A stretch of 64,000 nucleotides of DNA from Synechococcus sp. BIOS-E4-1 (GTDB taxonomy: Bacteria; Cyanobacteriota; Cyanobacteriia; PCC-6307; Cyanobiaceae): the NCBI RefSeq assembly GCF_014279995.1, contig NZ_CP047935.1:841243-905242 (forward strand). Direction: 5' to 3'. The notes below the pieces were generated by a model that searched no databases, was not told the DNA's origin, and worked only from the letters and a program-made list of their open reading frames with translations. Below, one piece after another: positions 8,366 through 18,010 of this stretch. The stretch's first letter is position 1; every line of letters starts with the position of its first letter. Both the position numbers and the translations under genes were made by a program.

Positions 8366-9373
8366 TTGAGCGCCACCGTGTCCCTGCAGCAGCTCACCGA
8401 CCAGCTGGAAGCGCTTGAAGCTGAGGCGGCTGAAGCGATCTCTGCAGCGGTTGATGCCGAGGCCCTCGAGCAGCTTCGGATCGGATTGCTCGGCAAGAAG
8501 GGTCGTCTCTCAGGCGTGCTGGGTGCGATGGGCAAGCTGCCTGGTGACGAACGGCCATTGGTTGGCCAGCGCGCCAACGTGCTCAAATCTCAGGTTCAGA
8601 CTCTGCTGAGCGATCGCCTGCAGGCGGTGAAGCAGGCAGCGATGGAAGCCCGAATCGCGTCAGAGACCCTTGATGTGACCGCACCTGCCCAGGGGATTCC
8701 CATGGGCCATCGCCATCCCCTGGTCACGACCACCGAGGAGATTGTTGATCTGTTCTGCGGCCTCGGATATCAGGTGGTTGAAGGCCCTGAAGTGGAAACC
8801 GATCACCACAATTTCACCGCTCTGAACATCCCGCCGGATCATCCCGCCCGGGATATGCAGGACACCTTTTATCTCAAAGACAATCTGCTGTTGCGCACCC
8901 ACACCTCACCGGTGCAGATCCGCCATCTCGAATCCCATGCGCCACCGGTGAGGATTGTGGCTCCTGGTCGCGTTTATCGCCGGGATGCGGTTGATGCCAC
9001 CCATTCGCCGGTGTTTCATCAGGTGGAAGTGCTGGCGATTGACGAGAACCTCGATTTCAGCCATCTGCGCGGCACGGTGATGGCTTTCCTCAAGGCATTT
9101 TTCGGGGATCTGCCCGTGCGCTTCCGCGCCAGTTATTTCCCGTTCACGGAGCCGTCTGCCGAAGTGGATGTGCAGTGGCGCGGCCGCTGGCTGGAAGTGA
9201 TGGGTTGCGGCATGGTCGATCCCGCAGTGCTGGAGGGTCTGGGTCTGGATCCAGAGCGTTACAGCGGTTTTGCGGCTGGAGTGGGAGTGGAGCGCTTCTG
9301 CATGGTGCGCCACGGAATTGATGACATCCGCCGTCTGTACACCAGTGACCTGCGTTTTCTGGAGCAGTTTTGA
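8366..9373 (+). CDS. pheS: phenylalanyl-tRNA synthetase alpha subunit
   Basis: Catalytic subunit of the alpha2-beta2 enzyme that charges tRNA-Phe. The 335-residue protein has an N-terminal coiled-coil (residues about 1-90), the class II core with [36 protein letters not shown], the motif 2 region [20 protein letters not shown] and motif 3 [17 protein letters not shown] at 8366 is the likely start (SATVSLQQL). It is 71 bp from the start of surE on the opposite strand. pheT is not in the window. Confidence 0.96.
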   Translation: MSATVSLQQLTDQLEALEAEAAEAISAAVDAEALEQLRIGLLGKKGRLSGVLGAMGKLPGDERPLVGQRANVLKSQVQTLLSDRLQAVKQAAMEARIASETLDVTAPAQGIPMGHRHPLVTTTEEIVDLFCGLGYQVVEGPEVETDHHNFTALNIPPDHPARDMQDTFYLKDNLLLRTHTSPVQIRHLESHAPPVRIVAPGRVYRRDAVDATHSPVFHQVEVLAIDENLDFSHLRGTVMAFLKAFFGDLPVRFRASYFPFTEPSAEVDVQWRGRWLEVMGCGMVDPAVLEGLGLDPERYSGFAAGVGVERFCMVRHGIDDIRRLYTSDLRFLEQF

Positions 9374-9527
9374 ACAGGCTGCAGTGATCACCTGCAGTCC
9401 ATTGATGTCTGAACTTGCGCGTCGTTCTCCGGTCGCTGATCCCATTTATTCCGGATTGACGGCTGAGCGCTGACGCTCTTTCGCACAGGGCTCAACATGC
9501 GGGAACTGTTCTCGCCCGGCGTCAGGT

Positions 9528-11171
9528 ATGTCCGTGCTTTCTGTGTTCGACGGTTCCACTCGGGCAGTGGAGATCGTGCGGATCGTCAGTCGCCATGAGT
9601 GGTCGTTCCTGTCCCAGTTGCTGCGCCGCGGTCATGCGGCTGAGACGCGTCTGCCGTTGCCCTCGGTGCTGTGCAATTTGCTCACCGAACTGGGGCCCGT
9701 TTATGTGAAGTTGGGTCAGTTGCTGAGCACGCGCCCGGACCTGCTGTCGGATGACTACATCGAGGCGCTCAGCCAGCTGCAGGCCAATGTTCCGCCGGCG
9801 GGCTGGCCGGAAGTGCGTGAACAGATGGCGCAGGAGCTCGGTTGTGACGTCAGCTCAGCCTTCGGCAGTTTTGAAGAAGAACCCATTGCCGCAGGCAGTG
9901 TCGGCCAGGTGTATCGCGCCAATCTCAAGAACGGGCAGAAGGTGGCGGTGAAAGTGCTGCGGCCTGGTATCGAATCACAGGTGCAGGAGGATGGTCGTCT
10001 ATTGCGCAAAATCGCCGCAATGGCGTCGGCGACTGCGCTCGGTAGCCAATACGACTTCGTGGGGCTTGCCGACCAAGTTCTCGAAGCTCTTGGTCGCGAG
10101 CTGGATTTCCGCATTGAAGCTGAAAACACTTTGCGGCTACAGCGCTGCCTGGCTGCTTCCAGCTTTGTGCCCGACGGAAAGCTGAGGCTTCCGCAGGTGG
10201 AGGAGAACCTCTCCGGTCAGCGGGTGTTGGTGCTCGAGTGGATCGATGGCGATCCGATCCTCACCGCAGCCGCGAGACAGTCCCTGGAGGCTGGTCCAGG
10301 CATCGCCTCCACCACCAGCGTCATGCTGGGGGCCTTTGTTGAGCAGTATTTCGTTGAGGGCTTCTTTCATGCCGACCCTCACCCCGGCAATCTCAAGGTA
10401 CAGGCTGATGGAACGGTGATCCTGCTTGACGCCGGCATGGTGGGTCAGTTTGATCCACGCACCCGCAGCAACCTGCTGGATCTGGTGCTGGCGCTTATCA
10501 ATCAGGACGGCGCGCGCGCCACCGATCTTCTGGAGCAGATTGCGCCGCCTGCACGCGGCGTGCGGGTGGATCGCCAGCAGCTGCAGCGACAGCTGGATCA
10601 GCTGATTTCCCGCAGTTTTTCTAAGCCGCTGCAGGAGCTGAATTTCGCGCTGTTCCTGGCGGAGCTGCTGCAGTTAGCCAACCGTACGGGCCTCTGTGTG
10701 CCAGGGACCCTGGGGTTGTTCGTGAAATCGGTCACGAATCTGGAGGGCGTGGGCTGCTCGATCAATCCCGCCTTCAGCTTCACCGGTGAGATGCAGCCTC
10801 TGGTGGCAAAACTGCTGGCGCGATCGGTGATGTTGCCGCAGCAGCGTTTGATGCAGTTCGGCCTTGACCTGCGCAACCTCTCGATTGACTCACCTAGACA
10901 GCTGAGTCAGTTGCTGCGGCGTTTCAGCAGTGATGAGCTTTCATTTGCCCTGCAGATTGAGGGCCTTGAATCCCTGCGCAGAACCCTTGATCGTTTGTCG
11001 CGACGCGTGTCTCTGGCGATTCTGGTGGCGGCTCTGCTGCTCAGCGCCACACTGATGGCCACCCTTGCTCAACAGCAGCTACTGCGCAATGTGAGCGAGG
11101 TGCTGTTCATTGTTGCCACCGTGTTCGGGATCTGGTTGATTGTGTCGTTGCTGCGATCTAGCAGACGCTGA
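9528..11171 (+). CDS. ABC1/UbiB-type atypical kinase
   Basis: A 547-residue member of the ABC1 (AarF/UbiB/ADCK) family, atypical kinases or ATPases linked to prenylquinone metabolism and, in phototrophs, to plastoglobule and stress functions. Visible signatures are the KxGQ motif (GPVYVKLGQLLSTRPDLL), the Ala-rich loop EPIAAGSVGQVYRA, VAVKVLRPGI with the catalytic Lys, FFHADPHPGNLKV and the metal-binding ILLDAGMVG. Two hydrophobic segments at the C-terminus (about 490-510 and 520-542) would anchor it in the membrane. The substrate cannot be inferred. Confidence 0.9.
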   Translation: MSVLSVFDGSTRAVEIVRIVSRHEWSFLSQLLRRGHAAETRLPLPSVLCNLLTELGPVYVKLGQLLSTRPDLLSDDYIEALSQLQANVPPAGWPEVREQMAQELGCDVSSAFGSFEEEPIAAGSVGQVYRANLKNGQKVAVKVLRPGIESQVQEDGRLLRKIAAMASATALGSQYDFVGLADQVLEALGRELDFRIEAENTLRLQRCLAASSFVPDGKLRLPQVEENLSGQRVLVLEWIDGDPILTAAARQSLEAGPGIASTTSVMLGAFVEQYFVEGFFHADPHPGNLKVQADGTVILLDAGMVGQFDPRTRSNLLDLVLALINQDGARATDLLEQIAPPARGVRVDRQQLQRQLDQLISRSFSKPLQELNFALFLAELLQLANRTGLCVPGTLGLFVKSVTNLEGVGCSINPAFSFTGEMQPLVAKLLARSVMLPQQRLMQFGLDLRNLSIDSPRQLSQLLRRFSSDELSFALQIEGLESLRRTLDRLSRRVSLAILVAALLLSATLMATLAQQQLLRNVSEVLFIVATVFGIWLIVSLLRSSRR

Positions 11172-11176
11172 ATGCC

Positions 11177-13180
11177 TCAGTCGGCTCGACGCACCGGGCC
11201 CATCAAAGGGCTCTGCACCGGTGCAGCAACCCCATAAGTAACGACAATGCCTTGGCCGCCAGGGAATGTTGAAGTTCTGCCGGTATAAGTCTCGTTGATG
11301 ACGGTATCGCCTTCGAACCAATTGTTGGCACTCCAGAGATTGCCTGCATCGTCGACAACGACATCAGTTGTGATCTGAATGACTCCACTCTGGTAATTGT
11401 GAATGACATCGCCAGTTGTTTTCCCCTCAGGGCAATTCTCTGTTTTCATTCCACAGATGTGAATCAGGCTTTTTCCGTAAAGGTTGCCGACCCAGACATT
11501 GTCTTTGCCATCAATTGAGACTCCCCATGGAATGTAGGCGATGCCTTCTGCGACATTATTTTGCACGACCTTAATGTCGGGTGAGATAACGGCTAAAGAG
11601 CCTGTCTGCGTCAGTTTGGGGTTATCGATATAGTATTCCGCACCCGCAGTGAATTCCTGCATGATGGTTTTCGGTTGTGGTGGATTGGCCGGAATTCCTG
11701 GTGGAACTTTCCCTCCAGGTCCAGGTGCTCCCTTCGTTGAATTTGTCTGCTGGGCAACCCAGACATGACCTGTCGAATCCACGGCGATTCCGCGTGTCCC
11801 GAGATAGACCTCAGCGGTGTTGGTTTGATCAGGCTCTTCAGCAGAAAAAACAGTGATCTTGTTGTTGAAACTGCTACTCACCCATACACGATTTTGATCA
11901 TCCACGGCGACTCCAAAAGGTCCCTTGAGTCCCGGTATTGAAAGTCTTTTGCCTTTGGTGTAGTCGCCGTCTGGAAAATGAATCATGTGATTGCTTGTGT
12001 TGTCGGCAATCCACACATCGCCATTCCTGGCAGTAGCGATTCCCTGTAATTCTCCAACGGGTTGGTCAATCGTGGCTGGGCCTAAGGCTTCACCATCTTC
12101 AAGCGAGAACACGCCGACACGATTGTTGAATGTGCCGACCCAAGCATATTTTTCGGAAATGCCTGTTCCCCAGCCGGTGCCATTCAGTCCTTGGCCGTTG
12201 TAGCCGGTAATCGCTGGAGAAATAGCTGTGCCATCCGGCCCGAAACGGGTGACCCCTCCTCCAATGCTGATGATCACTCCTGATTGCGAGCCCGGCATCC
12301 AGTTGGCACCACTCCAGGCATTCCCTTTGTGGTCGATCATCACTTTGCCGAGCGCTAGAGCTCCGCCGCCTTCAAATCGAAGTGATAGCGAGAAACTTTT
12401 GGGTTCGAAAAGAAGATACGGCTTGGTTGCAGTGGCGCGAAGTTGTGTGTTTGGGTCAATCGGATAGCTCTTCACAAAGAGTCGATAGAGGTCTTTGACA
12501 TTTCTCCAGGGTTCGCGTGCGATTGACGATATGGCCGCCAATGTGTCATCCGAACCGGTCAGTTTCAGTAGCTGATTGCAACCATTGCTTTGTGCTTTGC
12601 TTCCGCACAATGCCAACAGATTTGAGAGCACATTGATTCTGGCTGCGGTCTCGGAGTTCAGCAGATTGCTGCCGTTCAAGAGGGTGTCGCCGAATGTTCC
12701 TGTGCCTTGGTTCACCAGATTTTTCACTTGTGATGAGCCAATGCTCAACGCCGTTGCACTGCCTTTGAGGAGATCTCCCTGCAGTTGCTGGGCATTGGGC
12801 CAGACCGATCCGATCGTTGTCAGCTCATTGACCTTGATGCTGTCGCTTGCCTGGTCATCCAACACGGTGAGCATGGAAAGCTTGTCTGCCTCCATTCCAT
12901 TCACACGTCCTCCCCGTGAAACCAGGTAGTGAACCCGGCCAGGTTCTTGCTTGAGAGCAATGCGAAACAAACCTTTGTTGTCGGTCCGGACGGTTCGCAG
13001 TCGTTTTGGCTTTTCGCCACCCCGGCTTTCCCACAGGCTCACAGAGGCCTGCTGCAGAGGTTGCCCCATCAACGAGGCCTGGCCATTGAGACTCGGGTCA
13101 CCCACGAAGGAACAGGATGCGACACCGAAACCGATCGCAGTCAGCAGCAGTGTCAGCTTGGTGGTGTGCTGAGAATCCAT
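11177..13180 (-). CDS. NHL/Vgb-type beta-propeller lipoprotein
   Basis: From ATG 13180 the protein has 667 residues and starts with a lipoprotein signal (LLLTAIGFGVASC, lipobox Cys at residue 23). An N-terminal domain with a carboxypeptidase-regulatory-like look (LWESRGGEKPKRLRTVRTDNKGLFRI) precedes a helical middle part and, from about residue 260, repeated blades such as GNVWIADNT-type segments (ARNGDVWIADNTSNHMIHF, DDQNRVWVSSSFNNKITVF, DSTGHVWVAQQTN, DGKDNVWVGNLYGKSLIHI, DDAGNLWSANNWF). This is the NHL or streptogramin-lyase-like propeller. Enzymatic activity is not implied; a periplasmic or surface binding role is likely. It converges on the ABC1 kinase gene with a 5-bp gap. Confidence 0.75.
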   Translation of the reverse strand: MDSQHTTKLTLLLTAIGFGVASCSFVGDPSLNGQASLMGQPLQQASVSLWESRGGEKPKRLRTVRTDNKGLFRIALKQEPGRVHYLVSRGGRVNGMEADKLSMLTVLDDQASDSIKVNELTTIGSVWPNAQQLQGDLLKGSATALSIGSSQVKNLVNQGTGTFGDTLLNGSNLLNSETAARINVLSNLLALCGSKAQSNGCNQLLKLTGSDDTLAAISSIAREPWRNVKDLYRLFVKSYPIDPNTQLRATATKPYLLFEPKSFSLSLRFEGGGALALGKVMIDHKGNAWSGANWMPGSQSGVIISIGGGVTRFGPDGTAISPAITGYNGQGLNGTGWGTGISEKYAWVGTFNNRVGVFSLEDGEALGPATIDQPVGELQGIATARNGDVWIADNTSNHMIHFPDGDYTKGKRLSIPGLKGPFGVAVDDQNRVWVSSSFNNKITVFSAEEPDQTNTAEVYLGTRGIAVDSTGHVWVAQQTNSTKGAPGPGGKVPPGIPANPPQPKTIMQEFTAGAEYYIDNPKLTQTGSLAVISPDIKVVQNNVAEGIAYIPWGVSIDGKDNVWVGNLYGKSLIHICGMKTENCPEGKTTGDVIHNYQSGVIQITTDVVVDDAGNLWSANNWFEGDTVINETYTGRTSTFPGGQGIVVTYGVAAPVQSPLMGPVRRAD

Positions 13181-13340
13181 GGCTGCAGCTCTATATGGCG
13201 AGTGGGTAGGGGGAGCATGAGCCTTTCGCAGGGGCTCTTCAAGCGCCGTCAGAGAGTCTCCGCAGATCAATATCCGCAAATCTGAGGGCCGGAGCAGGAT
13301 CCTTCTCATAAAGTGGATCCGATGTTGCCTGCTGCGATCG

Positions 13341-14249
13341 GTGCCCCGTGTCGGACTGATCGTCAATGACGGCAAGCCTCAGGCGGTTGAAACTGCAAGC
13401 ACCATTCAGTCGCGTCTGGAGCGGGGCGGTCACGAAGTGATCCGCGCCAGCAGCTCAGGTGGAATGGTGGGTTTTGCCAATCCTGATCAGCACCTGCGCA
13501 TGCTCGGGTACAACGCCTGCGTGCCGGAGGGCTTTGATCAGGCGATGGTGCTGGCGATCGTGCTGGGTGGCGACGGCACGGTGTTGTCGGCAGCGCGTCA
13601 GACCGCTCCTGTGGGAGTGCCGATTCTCACCATCAATACAGGACATCTCGGCTTCCTGGCAGAGGCTTACCTCGACGATCTGGATCATGCCCTGGAGCAG
13701 GTGCTCACCCAGCAGTGGACCATCGAAGAGCGGGCCAATCTGGTGGTGAGTGTGATGCGCGGTGATCAGCGCCGCTGGGAAGCGTTGTCCCTCAATGAGA
13801 TGGCGTTGCACCGGGAACCGCTTACGAGCATGTGTCATTTCGAGATCGCCATTGGACGCCATGCTCCGGTTGATATCTCCGCCGACGGTGTGATTCTGTC
13901 GACCCCGACGGGTTCCACCGCCTATGCACTCAGTGCCGGTGGACCGGTGATCACTCCGGACTGTCCGGTGCTGCAGCTCACGCCGATCGCTCCCCATTCC
14001 CTGGCTTCAAGGGCGCTGGTGTTCAGTGACGCTGAGCCGGTCACCGTCTTTCCCGCCACACCGGAACGCCTGATGATGGTGGTGGACGGCTGTGCAGGTT
14101 GTTATGTGTGGCCGGAAGATCGCGTTCTGATTCGCCGCAGTGATCATCCCGTTCGCTTTGTGCGTCTCAGGGACCATGAGTTTTTCCAGGTTCTCCGCAA
14201 CAAACTGGGCTGGGGATTGCCGCATGTGGCTAAGCCCGATCGTCCATGA
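13341..14249 (+). CDS. nadK: NAD kinase
   Basis: Phosphorylates NAD to NADP. The 302-residue protein has [17 protein letters not shown] (the GGDGT nucleotide-binding motif), [24 protein letters not shown] and the [22 protein letters not shown] signature. Start is GTG at 13341. Its stop overlaps the start of the response-regulator gene by 4 bp (ATGA), and DUF192 follows with a TGATG overlap, so nadK, the regulator and DUF192 form a coupled three-gene unit. Confidence 0.96.
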   Translation: MPRVGLIVNDGKPQAVETASTIQSRLERGGHEVIRASSSGGMVGFANPDQHLRMLGYNACVPEGFDQAMVLAIVLGGDGTVLSAARQTAPVGVPILTINTGHLGFLAEAYLDDLDHALEQVLTQQWTIEERANLVVSVMRGDQRRWEALSLNEMALHREPLTSMCHFEIAIGRHAPVDISADGVILSTPTGSTAYALSAGGPVITPDCPVLQLTPIAPHSLASRALVFSDAEPVTVFPATPERLMMVVDGCAGCYVWPEDRVLIRRSDHPVRFVRLRDHEFFQVLRNKLGWGLPHVAKPDRP

Positions 14250-14965
14250 CCGTTGAGCAAGGCTCCAGTGCAGCCAGCTTGCAGGATGCCGTTGTGCTGC
14301 TGGTTGGCCACGAGGCAGCAGCTCTGGCCGAACGTCTGAGGGCTTCGGGATACGTTCCGATCGACTGGACCGATGGAGCTGAAAGAGGGCCAGTTAGCGG
14401 TTCCAATCCAACTCCGGTTGCTGCGGTCCTGGCAAGCGACCAGGAATCAAGGGTTCTCGAGTTGCGCTCTCGTTTTGGGTCACTGCCGATTCTGATCGGA
14501 GTGAGCGACGACAGCATTGCCGCCCGGGAGTCGGTGTTGGCCTGTGGTGCGGATGATTTTTGGTTCACGTTCAGTGCCCCGAGCGATTTGCTGCAGCGGT
14601 TGCGCTTGCATCTTTCGATTCACTCCCGCAGTGCACTGAGACCCCCGCTGCTGCAGCTCGCTGATCTCAGCGTGGATATCAGTTGCAGGCAGGTTCATCG
14701 TGGTTCCCGCTCTGTTGTCCTCACGGCCAGGGAATATGCGCTCTTGCTGCTGTTGTTGGAGGAGCGAGGCAGGGTTGTGAGCAGAGATCGCATCTTGCGG
14801 GATGTCTGGAAGGAGGACCAGGGTTCCTCCAGCAACGTGATCGAGGTGTATGTGCGTTATCTGCGCCAGAAACTCGAGGAAGGCGGGGAGCCTCGTTTGA
14901 TTCATACGATCCGTGGTCGTGGCTACTGCCTCAACGACGGCTTCCCGAGTCTGCGCCACATCTGA
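14246..14965 (+). CDS. OmpR-type response regulator with a degenerate receiver
   Basis: A 239-residue DNA-binding protein. The C-terminal winged helix is canonical ([54 protein letters not shown]). The N-terminal domain keeps the receiver outline (GADDF before the last beta strand) but the acidic pair after beta 1 is replaced ([12 protein letters not shown]), the usual phospho-acceptor region reads [10 protein letters not shown], and the Lys of the KP motif is missing (FTFSAP). It may therefore act without phosphorylation, as several cyanobacterial orphan regulators do. It is translationally coupled to nadK and DUF192; targets are unknown. Confidence 0.85.
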   Translation: MTVEQGSSAASLQDAVVLLVGHEAAALAERLRASGYVPIDWTDGAERGPVSGSNPTPVAAVLASDQESRVLELRSRFGSLPILIGVSDDSIAARESVLACGADDFWFTFSAPSDLLQRLRLHLSIHSRSALRPPLLQLADLSVDISCRQVHRGSRSVVLTAREYALLLLLLEERGRVVSRDRILRDVWKEDQGSSSNVIEVYVRYLRQKLEEGGEPRLIHTIRGRGYCLNDGFPSLRHI

Positions 14966-15405
14966 TGGATCAGCCACCTCTGCCCCCTCAGATCCTGCCG
15001 ATCGAAGCGCGTTGGTGCCTGGAGCAGCACCCTGCGCGTTGTATTGATCTGGAGGTGGCTGATCAGCCTGAAGAGCAGTGGCGTGGGCTGATGCAGCGCC
15101 CGCCACTGCCGCCTCTCCGAGGCATGTGGTTTCCGGCCCGCCCCTCTCAGCCGCTGCGTTTTTGGATGCGTCATACGCTCGCTCCCCTGGACATGGTGTT
15201 TATCCGCGATGGCAGGGTGCTCGACATCGCAGCCAACGTGCCGATATGTGCGGCATTGCCTTGTCGCTCCTATTGGGCTGATGCTGATGGCAATGGTCGA
15301 GCTGATTTTGTTGATGGTGTGATCGAAATTGGCGCGGGAGAAGCACAGCGCTTGAACATTCGCTCGGGTGATGCAGTGAGGATTGAAGCAATCAGCGGCG
15401 ATTAA
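14965..15405 (+). CDS. DUF192 family protein
   Basis: A 146-residue protein of the DUF192 family (small beta-barrel, often exported). The family pattern is visible: EEQWRGLMQRPPLPPLRGMWF, then FWMRHTLAPLDMVFI (the conserved W-M-x-x-T-x-x-x-L-D), VCA-like proline and alanine segment and a final GDAVRIE. I see no signal peptide with the ATG at 14965, which overlaps the upstream stop as TGATG. A cytoplasmic product is therefore possible. Function is not established. Confidence 0.85.
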   Translation: MDQPPLPPQILPIEARWCLEQHPARCIDLEVADQPEEQWRGLMQRPPLPPLRGMWFPARPSQPLRFWMRHTLAPLDMVFIRDGRVLDIAANVPICAALPCRSYWADADGNGRADFVDGVIEIGAGEAQRLNIRSGDAVRIEAISGD

Positions 15406-15412
15406 CGTCGTT

Positions 15413-15443
15413 TTCCGCACTTTTACTGTTGAAAAGTGCGGAA
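15413..15443. terminator. perfect 12-bp hairpin after DUF192
   Basis: TTCCGCACTTTT at 15413-15424 pairs exactly with 15432-15443 around a 7-nt loop, 8 bp after the DUF192 stop. There is no T-run beyond it, so it is either a weak terminator that uses the A/T part of the stem or an RNA-stabilising hairpin at the end of the nadK unit. Confidence 0.55.
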
Positions 15444-15597
15444 GTTGATGAGCTCAGAATTGTGGAGTCATGACTGCTTGTGCTTGGTGAGACTTTGAAA
15501 TAGCTGTTCTTTTTACCGAACCTTGGATGACGGTTATCCTCCCTTTAGGGATGGATATCAGGGCAATAGACCAAAAACATCCCTCATAGAGGCGGTC

Positions 15598-16317
15598 ATG
15601 AATTCACTCAAAATTCAATCCTCCACTCAGACCAACCTGGAGGCAGCTTTCGGCGGTGAGAGCATGGCGAGCCGCAAGTATCTGTTCTTTGCCGACGTGG
15701 CCAAAAAGCTCGGTAATCAAGAGCTTGCGCGTTTGTTTCGAGAGACTGCAGCACAGGAGACAGAGCATGCGTTTGCTCACTTTCGTCTGTTGCATCCAGA
15801 ACTTGTGTTTGACAATCCTGAGGACCTCAGTGAAGACTTCAAGCAGATGTTGCTAGCCCGATGCCTCGAGTTGGCGATTGAAGGCGAGGTGTATGAATTC
15901 ACTACGATGTATCCAGCGTTTGCAGCTGAGGCGCACCAAGATGAGGATCACGCCGCAGGTGAGGAATTCCAAGAGCAGGGCGAAGAATCAAGAGAGCATG
16001 CAAACATGTTTCATTCAGCTGCCAAGAACTTCGGCCTCCTGACTGCGATCGAAAAACATCACGCTGATCGCTACGGAGTGGCTCTTTCTGCACTGAAGGG
16101 TGATGGAGAGCCTGGCGAGTCGGAACAACCCGTATCCGATCAATGGATCTGTAAAAAATGCTCGATGATTTATGATCCTGTGGCCGGTGATCCTGATTCA
16201 GGTATTGCTCCAGGCACACCATTTGAAGCCATTCCTGATGATTGGAGTTGTCCAATCTGTGGTGTTACAAAAGCAAGTTTCGTTCCTTATCGGACTGCTC
16301 AGCTGAAGGCTGCCTAA
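15598..16317 (+). CDS. rubrerythrin with C-terminal rubredoxin domain
   Basis: A 239-residue non-haem iron protein that reduces hydrogen peroxide, receiving electrons through its rubredoxin part. The N-terminal ferritin-like four-helix domain shows the carboxylate ligands in [29 protein letters not shown] and [11 protein letters not shown], plus a second [10 protein letters not shown]. The C-terminal domain has the two CxxC pairs ([12 protein letters not shown] and [10 protein letters not shown]). ATG 15598 is the natural start; an in-frame upstream extension to 15523 lacks similarity. It stands alone between a hairpin and short orphan genes, so probably has its own promoter, plausibly peroxide responsive (inference). 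Confidence 0.93.
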   Translation: MNSLKIQSSTQTNLEAAFGGESMASRKYLFFADVAKKLGNQELARLFRETAAQETEHAFAHFRLLHPELVFDNPEDLSEDFKQMLLARCLELAIEGEVYEFTTMYPAFAAEAHQDEDHAAGEEFQEQGEESREHANMFHSAAKNFGLLTAIEKHHADRYGVALSALKGDGEPGESEQPVSDQWICKKCSMIYDPVAGDPDSGIAPGTPFEAIPDDWSCPICGVTKASFVPYRTAQLKAA

Positions 16318-16462
16318 GCAGCCTTGATGTTGAGAGCTGTTGATGATCCTGCTGATGGTCGTCAGCTCCACCAGGGTGCCATTCATCAGCGGCACTCTTG
16401 TTAACAGATGATGCGGCTTTGGCTCGGCAGGGCTATGTTGAAATTGTTTGGAGTTGTAAAAA

Positions 16463-16810
16463 ATGATCTCCTGTTATCTGCAAAAACTTGTTGGTCAAAT
16501 CAGATCAAAGCCCAATGAAGAGTGGCTTCGTCTCAAGGATGTGATTGAGTTTGGTGGTGATGCTGGCCTAGAGGCCTGGCTCAAGGAAGTGGCATCTCTT
16601 GCCTCAGATCTTGAAATCAATTTCGAATCTGCCTCAAGAGGGAAGAAAACCAAGTATTGCCTTAAAAAAGTTCAAGCTCTTGAAGATCGTTATAGAAGGC
16701 AGGCGGCTGCTTACAAAAAAGCAATTGATGTTGGTCTGATTCATGACAACAAGCTCCCAAGGCTTTACAGCTCCAATATGACTATGTTGATCAATCGCTA
16801 TGCACGCTAG
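16463..16810 (+). CDS. short basic protein of unknown function
   Basis: A 115-residue, mostly helical, Lys/Arg-rich protein with no signal or membrane segment. The N-terminus (MISCYLQKLVGQIRS) and the middle (ESASRGKKTKYCLKKVQALEDRYRRQ) suggest a coiled or nucleic-acid-binding character, but I recognise no family. The AT content is somewhat higher than in the core genes. It begins an accessory stretch of small orphan genes. Confidence 0.6.
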   Translation: MISCYLQKLVGQIRSKPNEEWLRLKDVIEFGGDAGLEAWLKEVASLASDLEINFESASRGKKTKYCLKKVQALEDRYRRQAAAYKKAIDVGLIHDNKLPRLYSSNMTMLINRYAR

Positions 16811-16948
16811 CGATGGCTGGCCTGGGCAATGGACACTTCGATTGATAACAATTAAAAACTGGCCTGCTTCATGTGATCTTGGTTGCTGTGATAAATCATG
16901 CTCGCACGGCTTGCGGTTCGAGCAAGTATCTGCCAAAGCGCCAAAGTT

Positions 16949-17143
16949 ATGACATCTCCCATGTCATCCTTGTTCTATGAGGCGGACGATCATTATTGCC
17001 GTGAGGTTGAGCAATGGTGGCAAGAAAGGATTCGATATTTAATCGGTAATGGACAGGCCTATGACGCTGCAGCTCTGTTTGAGGATTTTGAACTTGAACG
17101 GAAATTGACGATTGTCAGGCCTGAGAGTGATGAAATCAGCTGA
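16949..17143 (+). CDS. short acidic protein of unknown function
   Basis: From ATG 16949 this is a 64-residue acidic protein (SLFYEADDHYCREVEQWWQ, then AYDAAALFEDFELER). The frame extends upstream to 16898 but that part is unlikely to be coding. The composition, with two adjacent Trp and many Glu, resembles small hypothetical proteins common in marine picocyanobacteria. I do not know its role. Confidence 0.55.
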   Translation: MTSPMSSLFYEADDHYCREVEQWWQERIRYLIGNGQAYDAAALFEDFELERKLTIVRPESDEIS

Positions 17144-17491
17144 ATGTCTCTAGTGATCTCTTGTATGAGTGCTGATTGATATCGTCACTGTGGACAGGGT
17201 TCTCCCAGGTTCAGGAACTTTTTTTTGCGCTTTGCTCTTCCCCTGCGATTGCAGATGCGTGCCCGCTTATTCATCGCTTCTGTAGGTCTTCTTTGCTGTA
17301 CTGGTCTCTGAGTTTTTCGTGCCGCTTGTCCAGGCAGTTGTTTCACGTTCTGAATTGCCTGGCGATTGAGTCCGTCTGAACAGGGGCAGAAAGCGCAACT
17401 CAAGACAATCGAGGTCCGCAATCAAGGTCGTTGGACGTTCGTTCCGGTTTTGATCTCAGTTCCTTGCTTTTTGCAAGTGCTTATTGCGGGT
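17144..17491. other. 348-bp gap without a convincing gene
   Basis: Contains a T8 run near 17218 and an Arg/Lys-rich minus-strand frame (17185-17421) whose composition looks accidental. A short hydrophobic plus-strand frame around 17254-17310 resembles a signal peptide but stops at once. I see nothing that can be supported. Confidence 0.4.
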
Positions 17492-17719
17492 TCACCAGGC
17501 TGCTTCAGTTACGGTCCAGCCATATTGCTTGAGCTGGAACCACAGAGCAACGGCGTCCTCGTATCTCATGCTTCGCCGGGTCTTCAGAAGAGCAGGCTCA
17601 TCACCAGGCATGGGTCTTCCGTTATCAACCACCACCCCTGCGCTCAGGGCCCAGGCCTTGGGGTCTCTGTGAAACCTTGCGTACCAGAATCCCTTTGGAT
17701 CCTTCAGCCATCCATCCAT
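17492..17719 (-). CDS. DUF1651 family protein
   Basis: A 75-residue protein matching the picocyanobacterial DUF1651 pattern: an opening GWL followed by an aromatic-rich strand (WYARFHRDP), VVVDNGRPMPG, PALLKTRRSMRYEDAVALW and the closing QYGWTVTEAAW with a terminal Trp. Members are small, multicopy and of unknown function in Prochlorococcus and Synechococcus. It is the only intact copy here; three decayed relatives lie 2-2.5 kb further on, same strand. The start is ATG 17719; longer versions are not possible without passing the stop. Confidence 0.8.
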   Translation of the reverse strand: MDGWLKDPKGFWYARFHRDPKAWALSAGVVVDNGRPMPGDEPALLKTRRSMRYEDAVALWFQLKQYGWTVTEAAW

Positions 17720-17773
17720 CGCTCTTTGCTTTCGGCAGTGACCACTGACTGTAGTGGTACATGCGTATCATGA

Positions 17774-18010
17774 CTAGTCCTTGTGGGTCTGGCAAAACAG
17801 CTCGATCCCGTCAAAGCCATCGTCGTAGGTGTCTGGGACCTCTGCATTGATGCCAAGTCGTTCCCAGTATTCAGAGACGTGCTCCAAGCTCTCGTAACCA
17901 TCAGGGCGAGGGTTGGCGAGGTACTCAAGGCAAATGTCTCGTTTCGACTGGCAGCCTGCTAACAGCAGTGAGGCAGTGGTAGCGGCTGTGATTGTGGAGA
18001 GGCGTTTCAT
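17774..18010 (-). CDS. small acidic lipoprotein
   Basis: From ATG 18010 the product has 78 residues with a lipoprotein signal (TASLLLAGC, lipobox Cys at residue 20), then a short acidic domain with two further cysteines (KRDICLEYLANPRPDGYES and GIELFCQTHKD) that could form a disulfide. An upstream in-frame start at 18073 would spoil the signal peptide. It is 54 bp upstream of the DUF1651 gene on the same strand. No family recognised. Confidence 0.65.
   Translation of the reverse strand: MKRLSTITAATTASLLLAGCQSKRDICLEYLANPRPDGYESLEHVSEYWERLGINAEVPDTYDDGFDGIELFCQTHKD

Noticed and set aside
14480-15106. Minus-strand frame (208 codons) across the regulator and DUF192 genes
   Set aside because: Shadow of two overlapping recognised genes.
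17185-17421. Arg/Lys/Cys-rich minus-strand frame, considered as a small nucleic-acid-binding protein
   Set aside because: Composition follows from a T-rich opposite strand; no recognisable domain and no good start.
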